NCBI GenBank assembly: GCA_963802915.1
Contig: CAWDKQ010000017.1
Location: forward strand, 62,001 to 126,000
Reading direction: 5' to 3'
Origin: JAICMB01 sp963802915
GTDB lineage: Bacteria; Acidobacteriota; Terriglobia; Bryobacterales; Bryobacteraceae
Length of the DNA: 64,000 nucleotides
Positions 33,204 through 42,814 of the stretch are shown in pieces. A program made the position numbers and the translations under genes. Under the pieces are notes generated by a model. That model saw only the letters and a list, made by a program, of their open reading frames with translations, was not told where the DNA came from and made no database searches. Position 1 is the stretch's first letter, and the number at the start of each line of letters is the position of its first letter.

Positions 33204-33626
33204 ATGACAAGATCAAATGCGCAGAAGACAGTGGCGGCGGCTCGCACCGGGCAACGGAGGCGAAGTGTAGAAGTTCTGAATGCGAAAGGGCTCAATCTTA
33301 TTCGCTTCATTACAACAACCCAGGAATGGGGAGAAATTGTTCGCAATGAAGTTTGCGTTCCCGACGAGTGGCCTTACATGGTGGTCGAGCTTCTAGTGGG
33401 TCAGGATGGCTCGATTGTGATGTCAACTACGGTTGGCATACCCAAGGCATCCTTGAGTGCTTTTCAGTTTCAGGGTCTTTACTCCTACGAATTCAACGAA
33501 CTTCCGGACAACATCGTCGCCGCCGTGACGACACATTTCAAGAACATCTACAAAGAGCTGTTGCGTTGCGTCGACACGCTCATTCCCGCCGCGCCCAAGC
33601 CCAGACTGCGTCTCGTAAAGAAATAG
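33204..33626 (+). CDS. Conserved hypothetical protein
   Basis: About 140 residues from ATG 33204, chosen because AGGGG at 33190-33194 is a fitting ribosome binding site; earlier in-frame starts would fall in the terminator tail just before it. The sequence opens with a basic segment ('RTGQRRRSVEVLNAKG'), then a mixed alpha/beta stretch with 'WGEIVRNEVCVPDEWPYMVV' and 'SIVMSTTVGIPKASL' and a basic tail 'KPRLRLVKK'. No family recognised. It is 52 nt upstream of the fucosidase gene on the same strand but probably on its own transcript start. Confidence 0.45.
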   Translation: MTRSNAQKTVAAARTGQRRRSVEVLNAKGLNLIRFITTTQEWGEIVRNEVCVPDEWPYMVVELLVGQDGSIVMSTTVGIPKASLSAFQFQGLYSYEFNELPDNIVAAVTTHFKNIYKELLRCVDTLIPAAPKPRLRLVKK

Positions 33627-33678
33627 CCATCATCTTCGCACCTCGCAACGTGATAAGATGCGGCTTCTATCCCTTCTT

Positions 33679-34968
33679 ATGACTCGCAGGAACTATCTTG
33701 GGTTGATGGGCGCGGGGCTGGCTGCGTCCGCGCTGGGTTTTGCGGACAGCGCCGACGACAGCCGCGAAAAACGGATGCAATGGTGGCATGACGCCCGGTT
33801 CGGAATGTTCATCCACTGGGGTTTGTATAGCGTCGTGGGCCGTCACGAGTGGGTGATGGAAGAAGAGGCAATTCCGGTTGCCGAATACGAGCAACTCGCC
33901 AAACGCTTCACGCCCAAACCGAACGCGGCACGGGCATGGGCAAAGCTGGCGCGGCAAGCCGGGCAGAAATACATGGTGATGACCACCAAGCATCACGAAG
34001 GTTTCTGTCTTTTCAATACGCAATTGACGAATTATTGCGCTCCGAAGCAGGCTTGCGGGCGCGACCTGGTCCACGAGTTCGTTGAAGCAGCGAGAGCCGA
34101 GGGGATGCACGTCGGCTTTTATTATTCGCTGATGGACTGGCATCATCCGGACGGCGCCCGCTGCGCTACCGATGAGGCAGCACGGCGTCGTTTTGTCGAC
34201 TACATTCATGGCCAAGTGCGCGAACTTTGCAGCAACTACGGCAAGCTCGATGTTCTTTGGTATGACGTGAATTGGCCACTTACGCCGGAAGGCTGGGAAT
34301 CGGAGAAAATGAACAAGATGGTTCGGGAACTCCAGCCCGAAATCATCATCAATAACCGATCCGGATTGCCGGAGGATTTCGCCACTCCGGAACAACGCAT
34401 CCAGGCCGAGAACCGCGCATGGGAAGCCTGCATGACGATGAACGATAGCTGGGGCTATCAGCGCGCCGACGATGCGTGGAAGACGCCGAAGACGGTGGTC
34501 CGAAACCTGACGACGTGCGCCCGCGACGGCGGCAATTATCTGCTGAACATCGGACCCAAACCGGACGGGTCCATCCCGGAGGAGTCTGTCGCGATCCTAA
34601 CCGAAACCGGCAAGTGGATGGATCGCAACGGATCTTCCATTTACACGGCCGAGCGGTGCAAGGTAAATCGATCGACTTACGCGAACTTCACACGAAAGGG
34701 AAACACCCTTTTCATGCACGTGTACTTCTGGCCCGGCGAGTATGTCGCCATCAGCGGGCTCCAGGCAAAGGTTCGGTCGGCGAAGCTGCTGGCGTCGGGC
34801 AAGCCAGTGGAATTCTCGCAGGATGAGTTCCGCACGCGCTTCACGGGACTTCCGGCCGCCGCGCCAGACACCCCTGTGACCACGATCGCGATCGAATGCG
34901 ACGCGGAACCGGTTCAAGATACCATGATGGTTCGTAAAGAGAGGCCGCGCCGGGGCGTGGGCGTCTAA
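33679..34968 (+). CDS. Tat-exported alpha-L-fucosidase (GH29)
   Basis: About 429 residues from ATG 33679, which gives a twin-arginine signal 'TRRNYLGLMGAGLAASALG'. The GH29 catalytic (beta/alpha)8 barrel shows 'RFGMFIHWGLYSV', 'TTKHHEGFCLF', 'YYSLMDWHHPDG' and 'KLDVLWYDVNW', where the Asp before VNW is in the nucleophile region of the family ('LWFDG' usually). 'LLNIGPKPDGSIPEESV' is the typical barrel end. It should cleave terminal alpha-L-fucose from glycans in the periplasm or outside. The C-terminal 90 residues form a beta domain. It stands alone, 22 nt before thymidine kinase. Confidence 0.92.
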   Translation: MTRRNYLGLMGAGLAASALGFADSADDSREKRMQWWHDARFGMFIHWGLYSVVGRHEWVMEEEAIPVAEYEQLAKRFTPKPNAARAWAKLARQAGQKYMVMTTKHHEGFCLFNTQLTNYCAPKQACGRDLVHEFVEAARAEGMHVGFYYSLMDWHHPDGARCATDEAARRRFVDYIHGQVRELCSNYGKLDVLWYDVNWPLTPEGWESEKMNKMVRELQPEIIINNRSGLPEDFATPEQRIQAENRAWEACMTMNDSWGYQRADDAWKTPKTVVRNLTTCARDGGNYLLNIGPKPDGSIPEESVAILTETGKWMDRNGSSIYTAERCKVNRSTYANFTRKGNTLFMHVYFWPGEYVAISGLQAKVRSAKLLASGKPVEFSQDEFRTRFTGLPAAAPDTPVTTIAIECDAEPVQDTMMVRKERPRRGVGV

Positions 34969-34989
34969 GTCGCCCAAAACAATCGAGGG

Positions 34990-35595
34990 ATGGACTTTAT
35001 CACCGGAAATATCGGCTGGATCGAAGTGATCTGCGGCCCCATGTTCTCAGGCAAAAGCGAGGAGTTGATGCGGCGGCTGCGGCGGGCGAAGATTGCCCGG
35101 AAGCGGGTTCAGGTTTTTAAGCCGTCGATCGATGTCCGCTACTCAGAAGACGAAATCGTCTCGCATGGCGACATGCGGATGAAATCCGAGGTGGTAAAAG
35201 ATGCCGCCGAAATTCTAGCGCGGCTCGACTGGCGGACGCAAGTGGTCGGGATCGACGAATCGAACTTTTTTGGTCCGGAACTCGTTGATATTGCTAACCA
35301 ATTGGCGGATACAGGTAAACAGGTGCTCATCGCCGGATTGGACACCGATTATATGGGCCGGCCGTTCGTGCCGATGCCTACTTTGCTGACTTTAGCCGAA
35401 TCGATCACCAAAACGCTGGCTATTTGCATGCGGTGCGGAAACCCAGCCAAGCATACGCAACGTCTAGTAGAGTCAGACGATCTGATCGTCGTTGGAGCGG
35501 GCGGAATGTACGAAGCCCGCTGTCGCCGCTGCTTTGAGCCTGGTGTGCCAAAGCAGGAGTTGCTTGAGTTTGCCCGTCCGCGAAAAACCTCGTAA
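34990..35595 (+). CDS. tdk: Thymidine kinase
   Basis: A 201-residue type II thymidine kinase that makes dTMP from thymidine for salvage. The P-loop 'GPMFSGKS' is at residues 16-23, followed by 'KRVQVFKPSIDVRY', 'VVGIDESNFFG' (Asp-Glu Walker B) and the lasso region. Two Cys pairs, 'CMRCG' and 'CRRC', hold the structural zinc. Length is normal. The 'DESNFFG' variant replaces the more usual DEAQF. It follows the fucosidase by 21 nt and precedes the coiled-coil membrane protein by 44 nt. Confidence 0.95.
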   Translation: MDFITGNIGWIEVICGPMFSGKSEELMRRLRRAKIARKRVQVFKPSIDVRYSEDEIVSHGDMRMKSEVVKDAAEILARLDWRTQVVGIDESNFFGPELVDIANQLADTGKQVLIAGLDTDYMGRPFVPMPTLLTLAESITKTLAICMRCGNPAKHTQRLVESDDLIVVGAGGMYEARCRRCFEPGVPKQELLEFARPRKTS

Positions 35596-35639
35596 AACGG
35601 CTGAGTGTTAAAATTGTAGTTTGGAAGTTAGGGGGAAGT

Positions 35640-36566
35640 ATGTCGATTAGTCCAAGTGCAGCACCGAATTATGGTCCCACCCCGACGCCGCAGGCCCCGG
35701 CCCCGGCTTTGGCTCCCGCGGCCCCTTCGGGTGGCGCAGGTATCAAGATTCCGGTTCTGTTTGGCTTGGTGATTGCGCTTGTAGCGGCCAACATTTATCT
35801 CTTTTACCAATTAAACCAGGTGAAGAGCGATTTCACGAAAAAGAACGATGCGTTGGCGGCCGAGCTGGACAAGGTTAAGGAAGCAAGCTCGATCACCGCT
35901 CTGAGCAGCCGCCGTACGGTCCAGGAATTGAGGGATCAACTCGAGACGGCTCGCCGGCAGGCAAATCTGGCTGTCGGCGCCGCCAGAACGGAAGCGCTGA
36001 GGAAGGTGGACGAGACAAGCCAACGTCTCGAGGCTGCGCAAGCCGCCTCCCAGAAGCAGGTCGAATCGCATATATCCGAGGTGAAGGCCGTGGCCGATAC
36101 GGCGACCCAGAAGGTAGATGCTGTAAACGGTGAAGTCACGACGGTGAAGAGCGACCTTGGCGCGACGAAATCCGAACTTGAGAAGACCATCGCGGACTTG
36201 AAGCGCACTGCCGGCGACGTTGACGGCCACTCCGTCCTGATCGCGACCAATGGCAAAGAGCTGGCTGCTCTGCGCGCCCTCGGCGAGAGAAATTACGTCG
36301 AGTTCACAATTAAGAAGGCCAAGACCCCGCAGAAGGTCGGAGACGTTCAGCTTCGGCTCGAAAAGGCGGACCCGAAACATAACCGTTATACGATCCAGCT
36401 CACGGCCGACGACAAAATGACCGAGAAGAAAGATCGCAACGTGAACGAGCCTCTTCAGTTTTACACCTCGAAAGCGAAACAGCCCTACGAGATCGTCGTC
36501 AATGACGTGAAGAAGGACCAGATCGCCGGATACCTCTCGATTCCTAAGGTGTTGAACGGCCGTTAG
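35640..36566 (+). CDS. Membrane-anchored coiled-coil protein of unknown function
   Basis: A 308-residue protein. Residues 8-35 are Pro/Ala-rich and likely disordered in the cytoplasm, then one membrane helix ('IPVLFGLVIALVAANIYLFY', about 37-56), a long coiled coil of about 120 residues with many Ala/Glu/Lys heptads, and a C-terminal globular part ('NYVEFTIKKAKTPQKVGDVQ') of mixed strands. This resembles TolA-like or cell-envelope linker architecture; no named family. A Gly-rich ribosome binding site (GGGGGA) precedes ATG 35640. A terminator at 36577-36606 follows. Confidence 0.65.
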   Translation: MSISPSAAPNYGPTPTPQAPAPALAPAAPSGGAGIKIPVLFGLVIALVAANIYLFYQLNQVKSDFTKKNDALAAELDKVKEASSITALSSRRTVQELRDQLETARRQANLAVGAARTEALRKVDETSQRLEAAQAASQKQVESHISEVKAVADTATQKVDAVNGEVTTVKSDLGATKSELEKTIADLKRTAGDVDGHSVLIATNGKELAALRALGERNYVEFTIKKAKTPQKVGDVQLRLEKADPKHNRYTIQLTADDKMTEKKDRNVNEPLQFYTSKAKQPYEIVVNDVKKDQIAGYLSIPKVLNGR

Positions 36567-39165
36567 AATCCATTAGAAAGCGGTCGGTATCGGGTGCGAC
36601 CGCTTTTCTCTCCCCGATACAGATATCGATCTTTTCGATCGTCTGCTCCAGCGTTCGCTGACCGCCGACATAGCTCTTCACGCGGTCTTTAAAAAACGAC
36701 TCCAGCTCATCCCGTTTCGTCGCATCGCAGAAGGCATCTCCCACACGCGGTAAAGCGGCTGCGAAATCCTCGCCAACTTCACGGGGCAGCCTTTTCAATA
36801 GATCGTCAAGGTGGGCTTTGACGAAATCGAACGGAAGCGAGCGCGTGGCCGGATAATCCAAGGGGCCAAACAGAAGCGGCCGGAACGCTTCGCGTGCATC
36901 GAACTCGTCGCCAAGCAGCAGGGCCATGGCGTCCTTTACGACGGCGGGGTCTCGGAAGGATCCGAGGGCATTGATTGCGGCCTGGCGCTGGCGATGGTCG
37001 TGCGAGGCGACAGCGGCGGCGTGAAGCTGGTCAAAAAGATCATGGTCGCCGTGTGCCGCGGAGACTTCGAGCACATCGGCCAGAACGCCGGCGTTCACCG
37101 CTTTATGATCCTTGAGCCATTGCTTTGTCAATTCCGCGGCTTTACGAACGAGCTCGGGGTCGTCGCCGGCATCGGCGGCGAAACGCACCAGGTTGTGGCG
37201 GAGCAGGCGAACTTCATCGTCGTCGGTCGATCGAGGCTCCCAACCGAGTTCTCTTGCTCGGGGACCAAAAACGTTATCGATGAAACTTGCCGCGCGAGGC
37301 CAGGTGTCAGCTGGCATGAAGAGGTCCTCGGTGAGGCTGGCGAGGTCCGTATCGGCATCGACGACGTGGCGCTCCGGGTAGGAGGCGAATCCAGGCACAA
37401 CGGATAACGCGTCCGACGCTTTTTCGCCTCCGCTTTCCACAAGCGCCTTAATGTCGCCAAGGGATCCCACGAGTTCGGGAAGCGTGATCTCGTTCGCGGC
37501 GGCTTTCAGATCCGCAGTTGCGTGGTAATAGCCGCTCGCTCCCGCATTCGATATGAACCACGCCGGGCAGGTACTTGTCTTTGTAAGACGAACTTCATCC
37601 GCGTGTTTTGTCAAAAGAACACATTCCGAAGAATCGGGATAACGGACGCACACCGGGATCTGCCACGATTCGGAATCGGAGTTCTTGCGTCCCGGAGATC
37701 CGAGGGGCAGATAGCGCTTTTGCGTCAACTGGAGCGAGGGTTGATTCTGATTGCAGCGCAAGACGGCGGAGATTTCGGGAACGCCGGGTTGGTCGAGAAA
37801 CGTGTTGAACGAAGGCGCGACATTATGGCCGTAAGCGGTACCGATGGCCGCGAGAAAATCGTCCGTAGTGGCGTTCTTATCGGCATGCGCCTTAATGTAA
37901 GCTTGGACCCCGTGGCGAAAGACTTCGGGCCCAATATAGTTCTCGAACATCCTCAAGACGGCGGCGCCCTTCATATACGTAATGTTGTCGAAAGCGTTGG
38001 CAATGTCGCTTTCCGATAGGATCGGCTGGCGGATCTTGCGCGCGGATACGAGACTGTCGAGATCCATGGCCTCGAGTCGATCGTTCACGGCCTCGACATT
38101 GGCATGCCAGTCCGGCTTCCACTCGTTGACGATCTTAGTCTCCATCCATGTGGCGAAACCTTCGTTGAGCCAGATGTCATCCCACCAGGCAGTCGTGACC
38201 AGGTCCCCGAACCACTGATGCGCCATTTCGTGTGCGGCCACGATCGCGAAACTACGCTGCCGTGTAAGGGTGTCGTCGTCGGGATCGCCTAAGAGGGTTT
38301 GCTCGCCATACGTGATCAGCCCGGCATTTTCCATGGCGAAATTGCTGATCGGCATCGCGATGCTATCGAGCTTCTCGTAGGGGTAGGAGATGGCGAAGTA
38401 CTTCTCCAACAGATTTAGCAGGTCCGGAATGGCGGCAGCGGCGTATTTGGCATCGGGGGCTTTGCCGTGCGGCGTGATGACGCGAATTCTCGTATGCTTT
38501 GCGCCCGCAGTTCCCGCATCCACGACGTCGAAGGGTCCGACGGCGAACGCGACCAGATAGCTCGGCAGCGGCCGCGTATCTGCAAATTTAACGGTTTTGC
38601 GCCCGGCGGTTTGAGATTTTTCCGTTAGCACAGGCGTGTTTGAGAAGGCCTTCTCGTCTTTCGGAACATTCAGCGTCACTTGCCAGGGGACTTTGAAGCT
38701 CGGCTCATCGAAGCAAGGGAAAGCCCGGCGCGCGTCAGTCGGCTCGAATTGCGTGTAGAGATACCAGCGGCCGTCCTCTTCGAGTTGAAAAACACCCGCG
38801 CTGCTGTTGCTGCTGACCTTTCCTCAATACTCGATGTGCAATTGGCCGTCGCCGGGGGGAATCGCTTTGTCGAACGAAATGTCGGCGAGGCGGTCGTCTT
38901 TCAGCTCGACCTTAGCGGGTTCGGTTGCTGTTCCGGTCCGCAACTCGGCGCGCGAGATCTGAAGAGCGGTCGCATTGAGCCAGAATTGCGTGGTCGGGTT
39001 GTTGAACTTGAGGTCAATATCGATGACGCCTTGAAAAGTCGGCTGGCCGGGAGTAACCGTCAAGGTCGCGGAATAGTGAGTGGGTGAGACCTGATGACCA
39101 AGACGGAATAAGGGTTGGGCCGGCAGCGGCAGAGCCAGGAGTACGAGAAAAAAACGGCTTCTCAT
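36544..39165 (-). pseudogene. M1-family aminopeptidase interrupted by an in-frame TGA
   Basis: Reading from ATG 39165 in a single frame gives 874 codons, of which codon 114 is TGA (38824-38826). On both sides the protein fits M1: the N-terminal part has a signal peptide, 'LGHQVSPTHYSATLTV' and ends 'LHIEY'; directly after the stop comes 'GKVSSNSSAGVF', 'YTQFEPTDARRAFPCFDEP', 'SNFAMENAGLI' (GAMEN-like), the zinc site HEMAH (312-316) with 'NEGFA', and an ERAP-like C-terminal helical domain. A CGA-to-TGA change (Arg, giving IEYRGK) would explain it. The rest is intact, so the break is recent or an error. It is the last gene of the operon with the two-component genes. Confidence 0.85.
36577..36606. 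terminator. Terminator hairpin inside the 3' coding end of the M1 peptidase
   Basis: AAAGCGGTCG-GTATCGGGTG-CGACCGCTTT is a perfect 10-bp stem with a 10-nt loop followed by TCTCTCC on the plus strand. It ends the coiled-coil protein message (stop at 36566) although the DNA is also antisense to the C-terminal codons of the M1 aminopeptidase. Confidence 0.75.
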
Positions 39166-39187
39166 ACTTTTAGCGTCTCACGGGTTT

Positions 39188-40501
39188 TTAGATCGGCAAC
39201 AATAGACGGGCTTCGCACCCCCGGCCGTCGCCGGCATTCTGGAGTGTCAGAGTGCCCCCGTGCGCTTCGGCGATCTGGCGGCTCAGAACCAATCCAATGC
39301 CCGAACCGCCAGGCTTCGTCGTGAAAAATGGGACGAACAGATTCGATGTATTCGAGAGCCCTGGGCCTTCGTCGCGGATCCAAACCACCAGATGAGAATT
39401 CTCGCGCTGCCATCCGACGTGTACGCCGCCGTGGGTCTCGAGCGAGGCATCGGCAGCGTTTCGAATCAGATTGATCAGCAGTTGCTCGATCTGATCGCTG
39501 TCGGCGTTGATGATCATTTCCGGGCCGGCGATCAGCTTCGGCGGCAAACGCGTTTCGAGGCCGGAGACGCGGCGTATAAGATCGCCGATCTTGACCGGAG
39601 CCTTGGCGGGCGCCGGCATTCTTGCCAGACGAGCATAGGCGGTCATAAAACGGCTGAGAGCTTCGCTGCGCGATGCGATAACCGCCAAGCCGCGCTTCAT
39701 ATCGTCTTCCCAATCCTCGGCACGCGGCTGCCGTGACAGGATGTTTTCGAGACTTCCAGCGATCGATTTGATGGGCGCCAGCGAATTATTCAGCTCGTGC
39801 CCGAGCACGCGCACGATTCGTTGCCACGCCTTGAGCTCTTCTTCACGCAGTGGGCGCGTGAGGTCGGTCACGACGAGGAGCTGGTGCGGCAAACCACCTT
39901 CGCGAAACGAGCTGCGGCTGATTCCCCAGCGTCCTCCTCCAGCTCCTTTAAAGGTCTGCTGTACCGTGCGCTGCGCATCCCCGGCAAGGTAGGCATCAAG
40001 TCCCAGAGCCGCGGCCTCTTTGCCGAGCACGCGTTCGGAAGGCTCGCCGATCAAGCGCTCCGCAGCTTTATTGAGGAGCCGCAGGCGATGGTCGGCATCG
40101 AAAGCAAAAATGGAAACTTCGATCTCCTCCATCACTTTTCTGAGCAGTGTGGTCGCTTCCAGGGCGCCGAGGCGCTGAGCGCGCAGAGTGGCGCTCATGG
40201 CGTTCACCTGGACCATCACTTCGCTCATCGCGTCGCCTGTCTTGGTTCCACGGGCGCGGATCGAATAATCGCCTTCGCGCATCGCTTCGAGTAGGTTCGC
40301 CAAGGTGCGCAAAGGAGAGGCGACGCGCTCGCGAACGCTGAATCCGAAACCGAGCCAGAAGCCGAAGATTATGACGGAGAGGGTCCATTGGACTTTGGTG
40401 GTGTAGCCGCCCACCCAAAGCATGATCATCGCAATGAGGACCGCAGGCGCTCCCGCGGCGAGCGCGGCGAGCAGGATGCGATGTTCGTGAGCGAGCTTCA
40501 C
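39188..40501 (-). CDS. Membrane sensor histidine kinase (NtrY-like)
   Basis: 437 residues from GTG 40501. Two membrane helices in the first 55 residues ('LLAALAAGAPAVLIAMIML', 'LSVIIFGFWLGFGF'), a HAMP-like linker ('SPLRTLANLLEAMREGDYS'), a PAS-type domain ('IFAFDADHRLRLLNKAAERL'), a phosphoacceptor H in 'VLGHELNNSLAPIKS' and an ATP-binding half with N in 'NLIRNAADAS', 'DEGPGLS' and 'GGSGIGLVLSRQIAEAHGG'. The N-terminus carries no large sensor loop, so the signal is probably membrane-borne. It is 7 nt downstream of its NtrC-type response regulator and 22 nt upstream of the M1 peptidase. Confidence 0.92.
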   Translation of the reverse strand: MKLAHEHRILLAALAAGAPAVLIAMIMLWVGGYTTKVQWTLSVIIFGFWLGFGFSVRERVASPLRTLANLLEAMREGDYSIRARGTKTGDAMSEVMVQVNAMSATLRAQRLGALEATTLLRKVMEEIEVSIFAFDADHRLRLLNKAAERLIGEPSERVLGKEAAALGLDAYLAGDAQRTVQQTFKGAGGGRWGISRSSFREGGLPHQLLVVTDLTRPLREEELKAWQRIVRVLGHELNNSLAPIKSIAGSLENILSRQPRAEDWEDDMKRGLAVIASRSEALSRFMTAYARLARMPAPAKAPVKIGDLIRRVSGLETRLPPKLIAGPEMIINADSDQIEQLLINLIRNAADASLETHGGVHVGWQRENSHLVVWIRDEGPGLSNTSNLFVPFFTTKPGGSGIGLVLSRQIAEAHGGTLTLQNAGDGRGCEARLLLPI

Positions 40502-40508
40502 GTAGTCA

Positions 40509-41867
40509 TCATAGGCCGTAGCGCTGCAAACGGCGATACAGAGCGCTGCGGCTGAGACCTAAGGCGCTGGCGGCATGGCTGACGTTCCCACCGTGGCGCG
40601 CGAGGGCTTTCTTGATTAAAAACGCTTCCACCTCTTCGATGCTCATGTCTTCAAGGCGCGGGCTGGCATCGCGCCCGGCGCGCAGCGCGAGATCGGCACT
40701 GCGGACCAGGCTATCCTGCGACATCAGGACCGCGCGCTCGACAACGTGATTCAATTCGCGGACGTTGCCTTGCCAGGCATTGTCGGTCAAAGCCTGCATC
40801 GCCCCGTGATCGAAGCCCGTGATGTTTTTTCGATAGCGCCGGGCGTGAATGCCGAGGAAGTGATTCGCGAGCACGGGGATATCTTCGCGGCGATCGCGCA
40901 GCGGTGGAAGATGAATCTCGATGGTGTTCAGGCGAAATAAAAGATCCTGTCGAAAGCGGCCACCGGCGACTTCTTCATCGATGCGGGCATTGGTGGCGGA
41001 GATGATGCGGACGTCCACCTTTCGGGTTTTCGAAGATCCGACCCGCTCCATCTCGCCGATTTCGAGCACCCGCAGCATCTTCGATTGGAGGTTCATCGGC
41101 ACGTTCGCGATTTCGTCGAGGAACAGCGTGCCCGTATCGGCTAATTCGAAGCGGCCGACGCGGTCCATCTTTGCATCGGTGAAGGCACCCTTGACGTGGC
41201 CGAACAGCTCGCTTTCGAAGACGCCTTCGGCGAGACCGCCGGCGTTCACGGTGACCATCGGTTTCATCGAGCGCGGCGAAATGGCATGGAGCGTCTTGGC
41301 GACTACCTCCTTGCCGGTGCCAGGTTCGCCGGTGATGAGGACGTTGGCGTCCGAGGGTCCCACGCGCGCGATCAATTGCAGGACGGGCTGCATCGCTTCG
41401 GATTGAGCGATCAGCGTAGGAGCGCCTTCCGCCCGCAGGAGGCTGTTCTCCGCTTCGAGCCGCAGGCCGCGCCGTAGCGCATTGCTCAACTCGACCTGAG
41501 TTTTGACAATGCTGACGAGGCGCTCATTTTCCCAGGGCTTCTGAATAAAATCGCGCGCGCCGCGCCGCATCGCTTCGACAGCGAGCGGAAGCGAGCCCCA
41601 GGCGGTCATCACGACCACGGGCAGCAGGCTGTCGATGGCCTGGATGCGCGTCAGCAAATCGAGACCTTCTTCGCCCGACGTGGTGTCGCGGGTGTAATTC
41701 AGGTCCATAATCACGACGTCGAAATCGCGCGATTCGAGCGCCGACAGGATCGTGGCCGGTGAGGTGGCCGCTTCGATCTGGAATCCTTCGCCCTTAAGCA
41801 AGAGACGGAGCGCTTCGAGCACGTCAGGCTGGTCGTCAGCGATCAGGACCCGAGGAATATTCTTCAT
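40509..41867 (-). CDS. NtrC-family sigma-54-dependent response regulator
   Basis: About 452 residues from ATG 41867. Receiver domain residues 1-120 with the acidic pocket 'ADDQPD' and phosphorylation Asp in 'VVIMDLNYT', then the AAA+ domain with Walker A 'GEPGTGKE', the sigma-54 contact loop 'GAFTDA' (usual GAFTGA has Gly at position 5), Walker B 'GTLFLDEIAN' and a Fis-type HTH at the end ('NVSHAASALGLSRSALYRRL'). It should activate a sigma-54 promoter when phosphorylated by the kinase encoded next. An in-frame ATG 21 codons upstream gives only a basic tail and is disfavoured. Behind a lost permease, its natural target is unknown. Confidence 0.92.
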   Translation of the reverse strand: MKNIPRVLIADDQPDVLEALRLLLKGEGFQIEAATSPATILSALESRDFDVVIMDLNYTRDTTSGEEGLDLLTRIQAIDSLLPVVVMTAWGSLPLAVEAMRRGARDFIQKPWENERLVSIVKTQVELSNALRRGLRLEAENSLLRAEGAPTLIAQSEAMQPVLQLIARVGPSDANVLITGEPGTGKEVVAKTLHAISPRSMKPMVTVNAGGLAEGVFESELFGHVKGAFTDAKMDRVGRFELADTGTLFLDEIANVPMNLQSKMLRVLEIGEMERVGSSKTRKVDVRIISATNARIDEEVAGGRFRQDLLFRLNTIEIHLPPLRDRREDIPVLANHFLGIHARRYRKNITGFDHGAMQALTDNAWQGNVRELNHVVERAVLMSQDSLVRSADLALRAGRDASPRLEDMSIEEVEAFLIKKALARHGGNVSHAASALGLSRSALYRRLQRYGL

Positions 41868-41951
41868 AGTGGAGGAGTCGGAAGACAGGAGCCGGCAAAC
41901 GGGAGGTTTCCCGGGCCGGAACAATTCCATTTTATCTTGTCGACCAACGAG

Positions 41952-42023
41952 TTACTCATAGCGCAGCGCCTCGATTCGGGTCGACGCGGCTTGCTGAGGC
42001 GCTTGGGATAGGGCGGCCGCATG
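41952..42023 (-). pseudogene. C-terminal remnant of an FtsX/MacB-type ABC permease
   Basis: After the DUF4097 stop at 42024-42026, the same frame continues 'AAALSQAPQQAASTRIEALRYE' and stops at TAA 41952-41954. The ending 'ALRYE' with the preceding ARR/xSRxD-like text is the usual C-terminus of acidobacterial FtsX-type permeases (LPARRATRVDPMTALRYE pattern). The rest of the gene, about 350 codons, is missing here, but its N-terminal end appears on the other side of the DUF4097 gene at 42815-43039. Confidence 0.7.
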
Positions 42024-42812
42024 CTAAACCGTGGTCCTGCTGAGATCGCGCAGCGTGATGTTGCCGTTCACCGTGGTTATTTTCAATTCACGGCCGCCGC
42101 TTCCGAGCGTGCCATGGATGCTGCGGCCGACCAGCCGGCCTCGCACGGTGAGCGGAAAATCGGTAACGATCTGTCCATGCACCGTGCTGGCATCCAGGTC
42201 GGCACTGGCGTTCCTGGGCAATTCGACCTCAATGCTGCCGTTCACCGTCGCGAATCTACGGGATCGCTCCCAGGAGCCATTGCCCATACTGGCGTGAATA
42301 GATCCGTTGACGGTATCGGCCAAAGCTGCGCCGGAAGTGCTGACAACGATCTTGCCATTCACAGTATGGGCCTCGACATCGGCGCTGAGATGCAGCGCTT
42401 GCACTCCGCCGTTCACAGTCCTGCCAATGAAGCGGACACCGGCGGGCACGCGCACCGTGAACTGCACCTTCACGTCGTTGTTATCGGTACTCATGCGGCC
42501 GGCGTTGCCCGGTTTGCATTCGTTGGCGCGGCCGCCGTTCGATGGATACACGGCGCAAATGGTAGTTCCGTCGCCGTTGTTCACCACCTGAATTCGAACG
42601 TCCGCGGGATCGTAGCGGTAACCTGTCTTTTCGGCGGACACCTCGACTTCTTTCGCCGTGGTGGATTCGGCCCGAATGCCGCCGTTGACTCCCTTGATCT
42701 CGATCAGTTGTCCTGGCGCCAATCGTCCTGTCCAGTGAAAGTTGTTGCCGCCATCAGTCGCGGACGCGATGCCCGCCGTCGCGAGGAGCATTGCGAATAG
42801 TCGAGTTTTCAT
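42024..42812 (-). CDS. Secreted DUF4097-type beta-repeat protein inserted in a destroyed permease gene
   Basis: About 262 residues from ATG 42812 (a GTG two codons earlier is less likely); GAGGTG precedes it. A signal peptide ('MKTRLFAMLLATAGIASA') is followed by repeats such as 'VNGGIRAESTTAKEVEVSAE', 'GRTVNGGVQALHLSADVEA', 'NGKIVVSTSGAALADTVNG' and 'TVNGNITL', the DUF4097 pattern, as in the operon at 5-7 kb. It lies between the N-terminal (42815-43039) and C-terminal (41952-42023) pieces of one ABC permease, taking the place of its middle, and is the gene before the two-component system on the same strand. Confidence 0.8.
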   Translation of the reverse strand: MKTRLFAMLLATAGIASATDGGNNFHWTGRLAPGQLIEIKGVNGGIRAESTTAKEVEVSAEKTGYRYDPADVRIQVVNNGDGTTICAVYPSNGGRANECKPGNAGRMSTDNNDVKVQFTVRVPAGVRFIGRTVNGGVQALHLSADVEAHTVNGKIVVSTSGAALADTVNGSIHASMGNGSWERSRRFATVNGSIEVELPRNASADLDASTVHGQIVTDFPLTVRGRLVGRSIHGTLGSGGRELKITTVNGNITLRDLSRTTV

Positions 42813-42814
42813 AT

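Noticed and set aside
38824..38826. In-frame TGA considered as a selenocysteine codon
   Set aside because: M1 peptidases have no Cys or Sec at this position, which lies in the N-terminal domain; an Arg codon changed by C to T is simpler.
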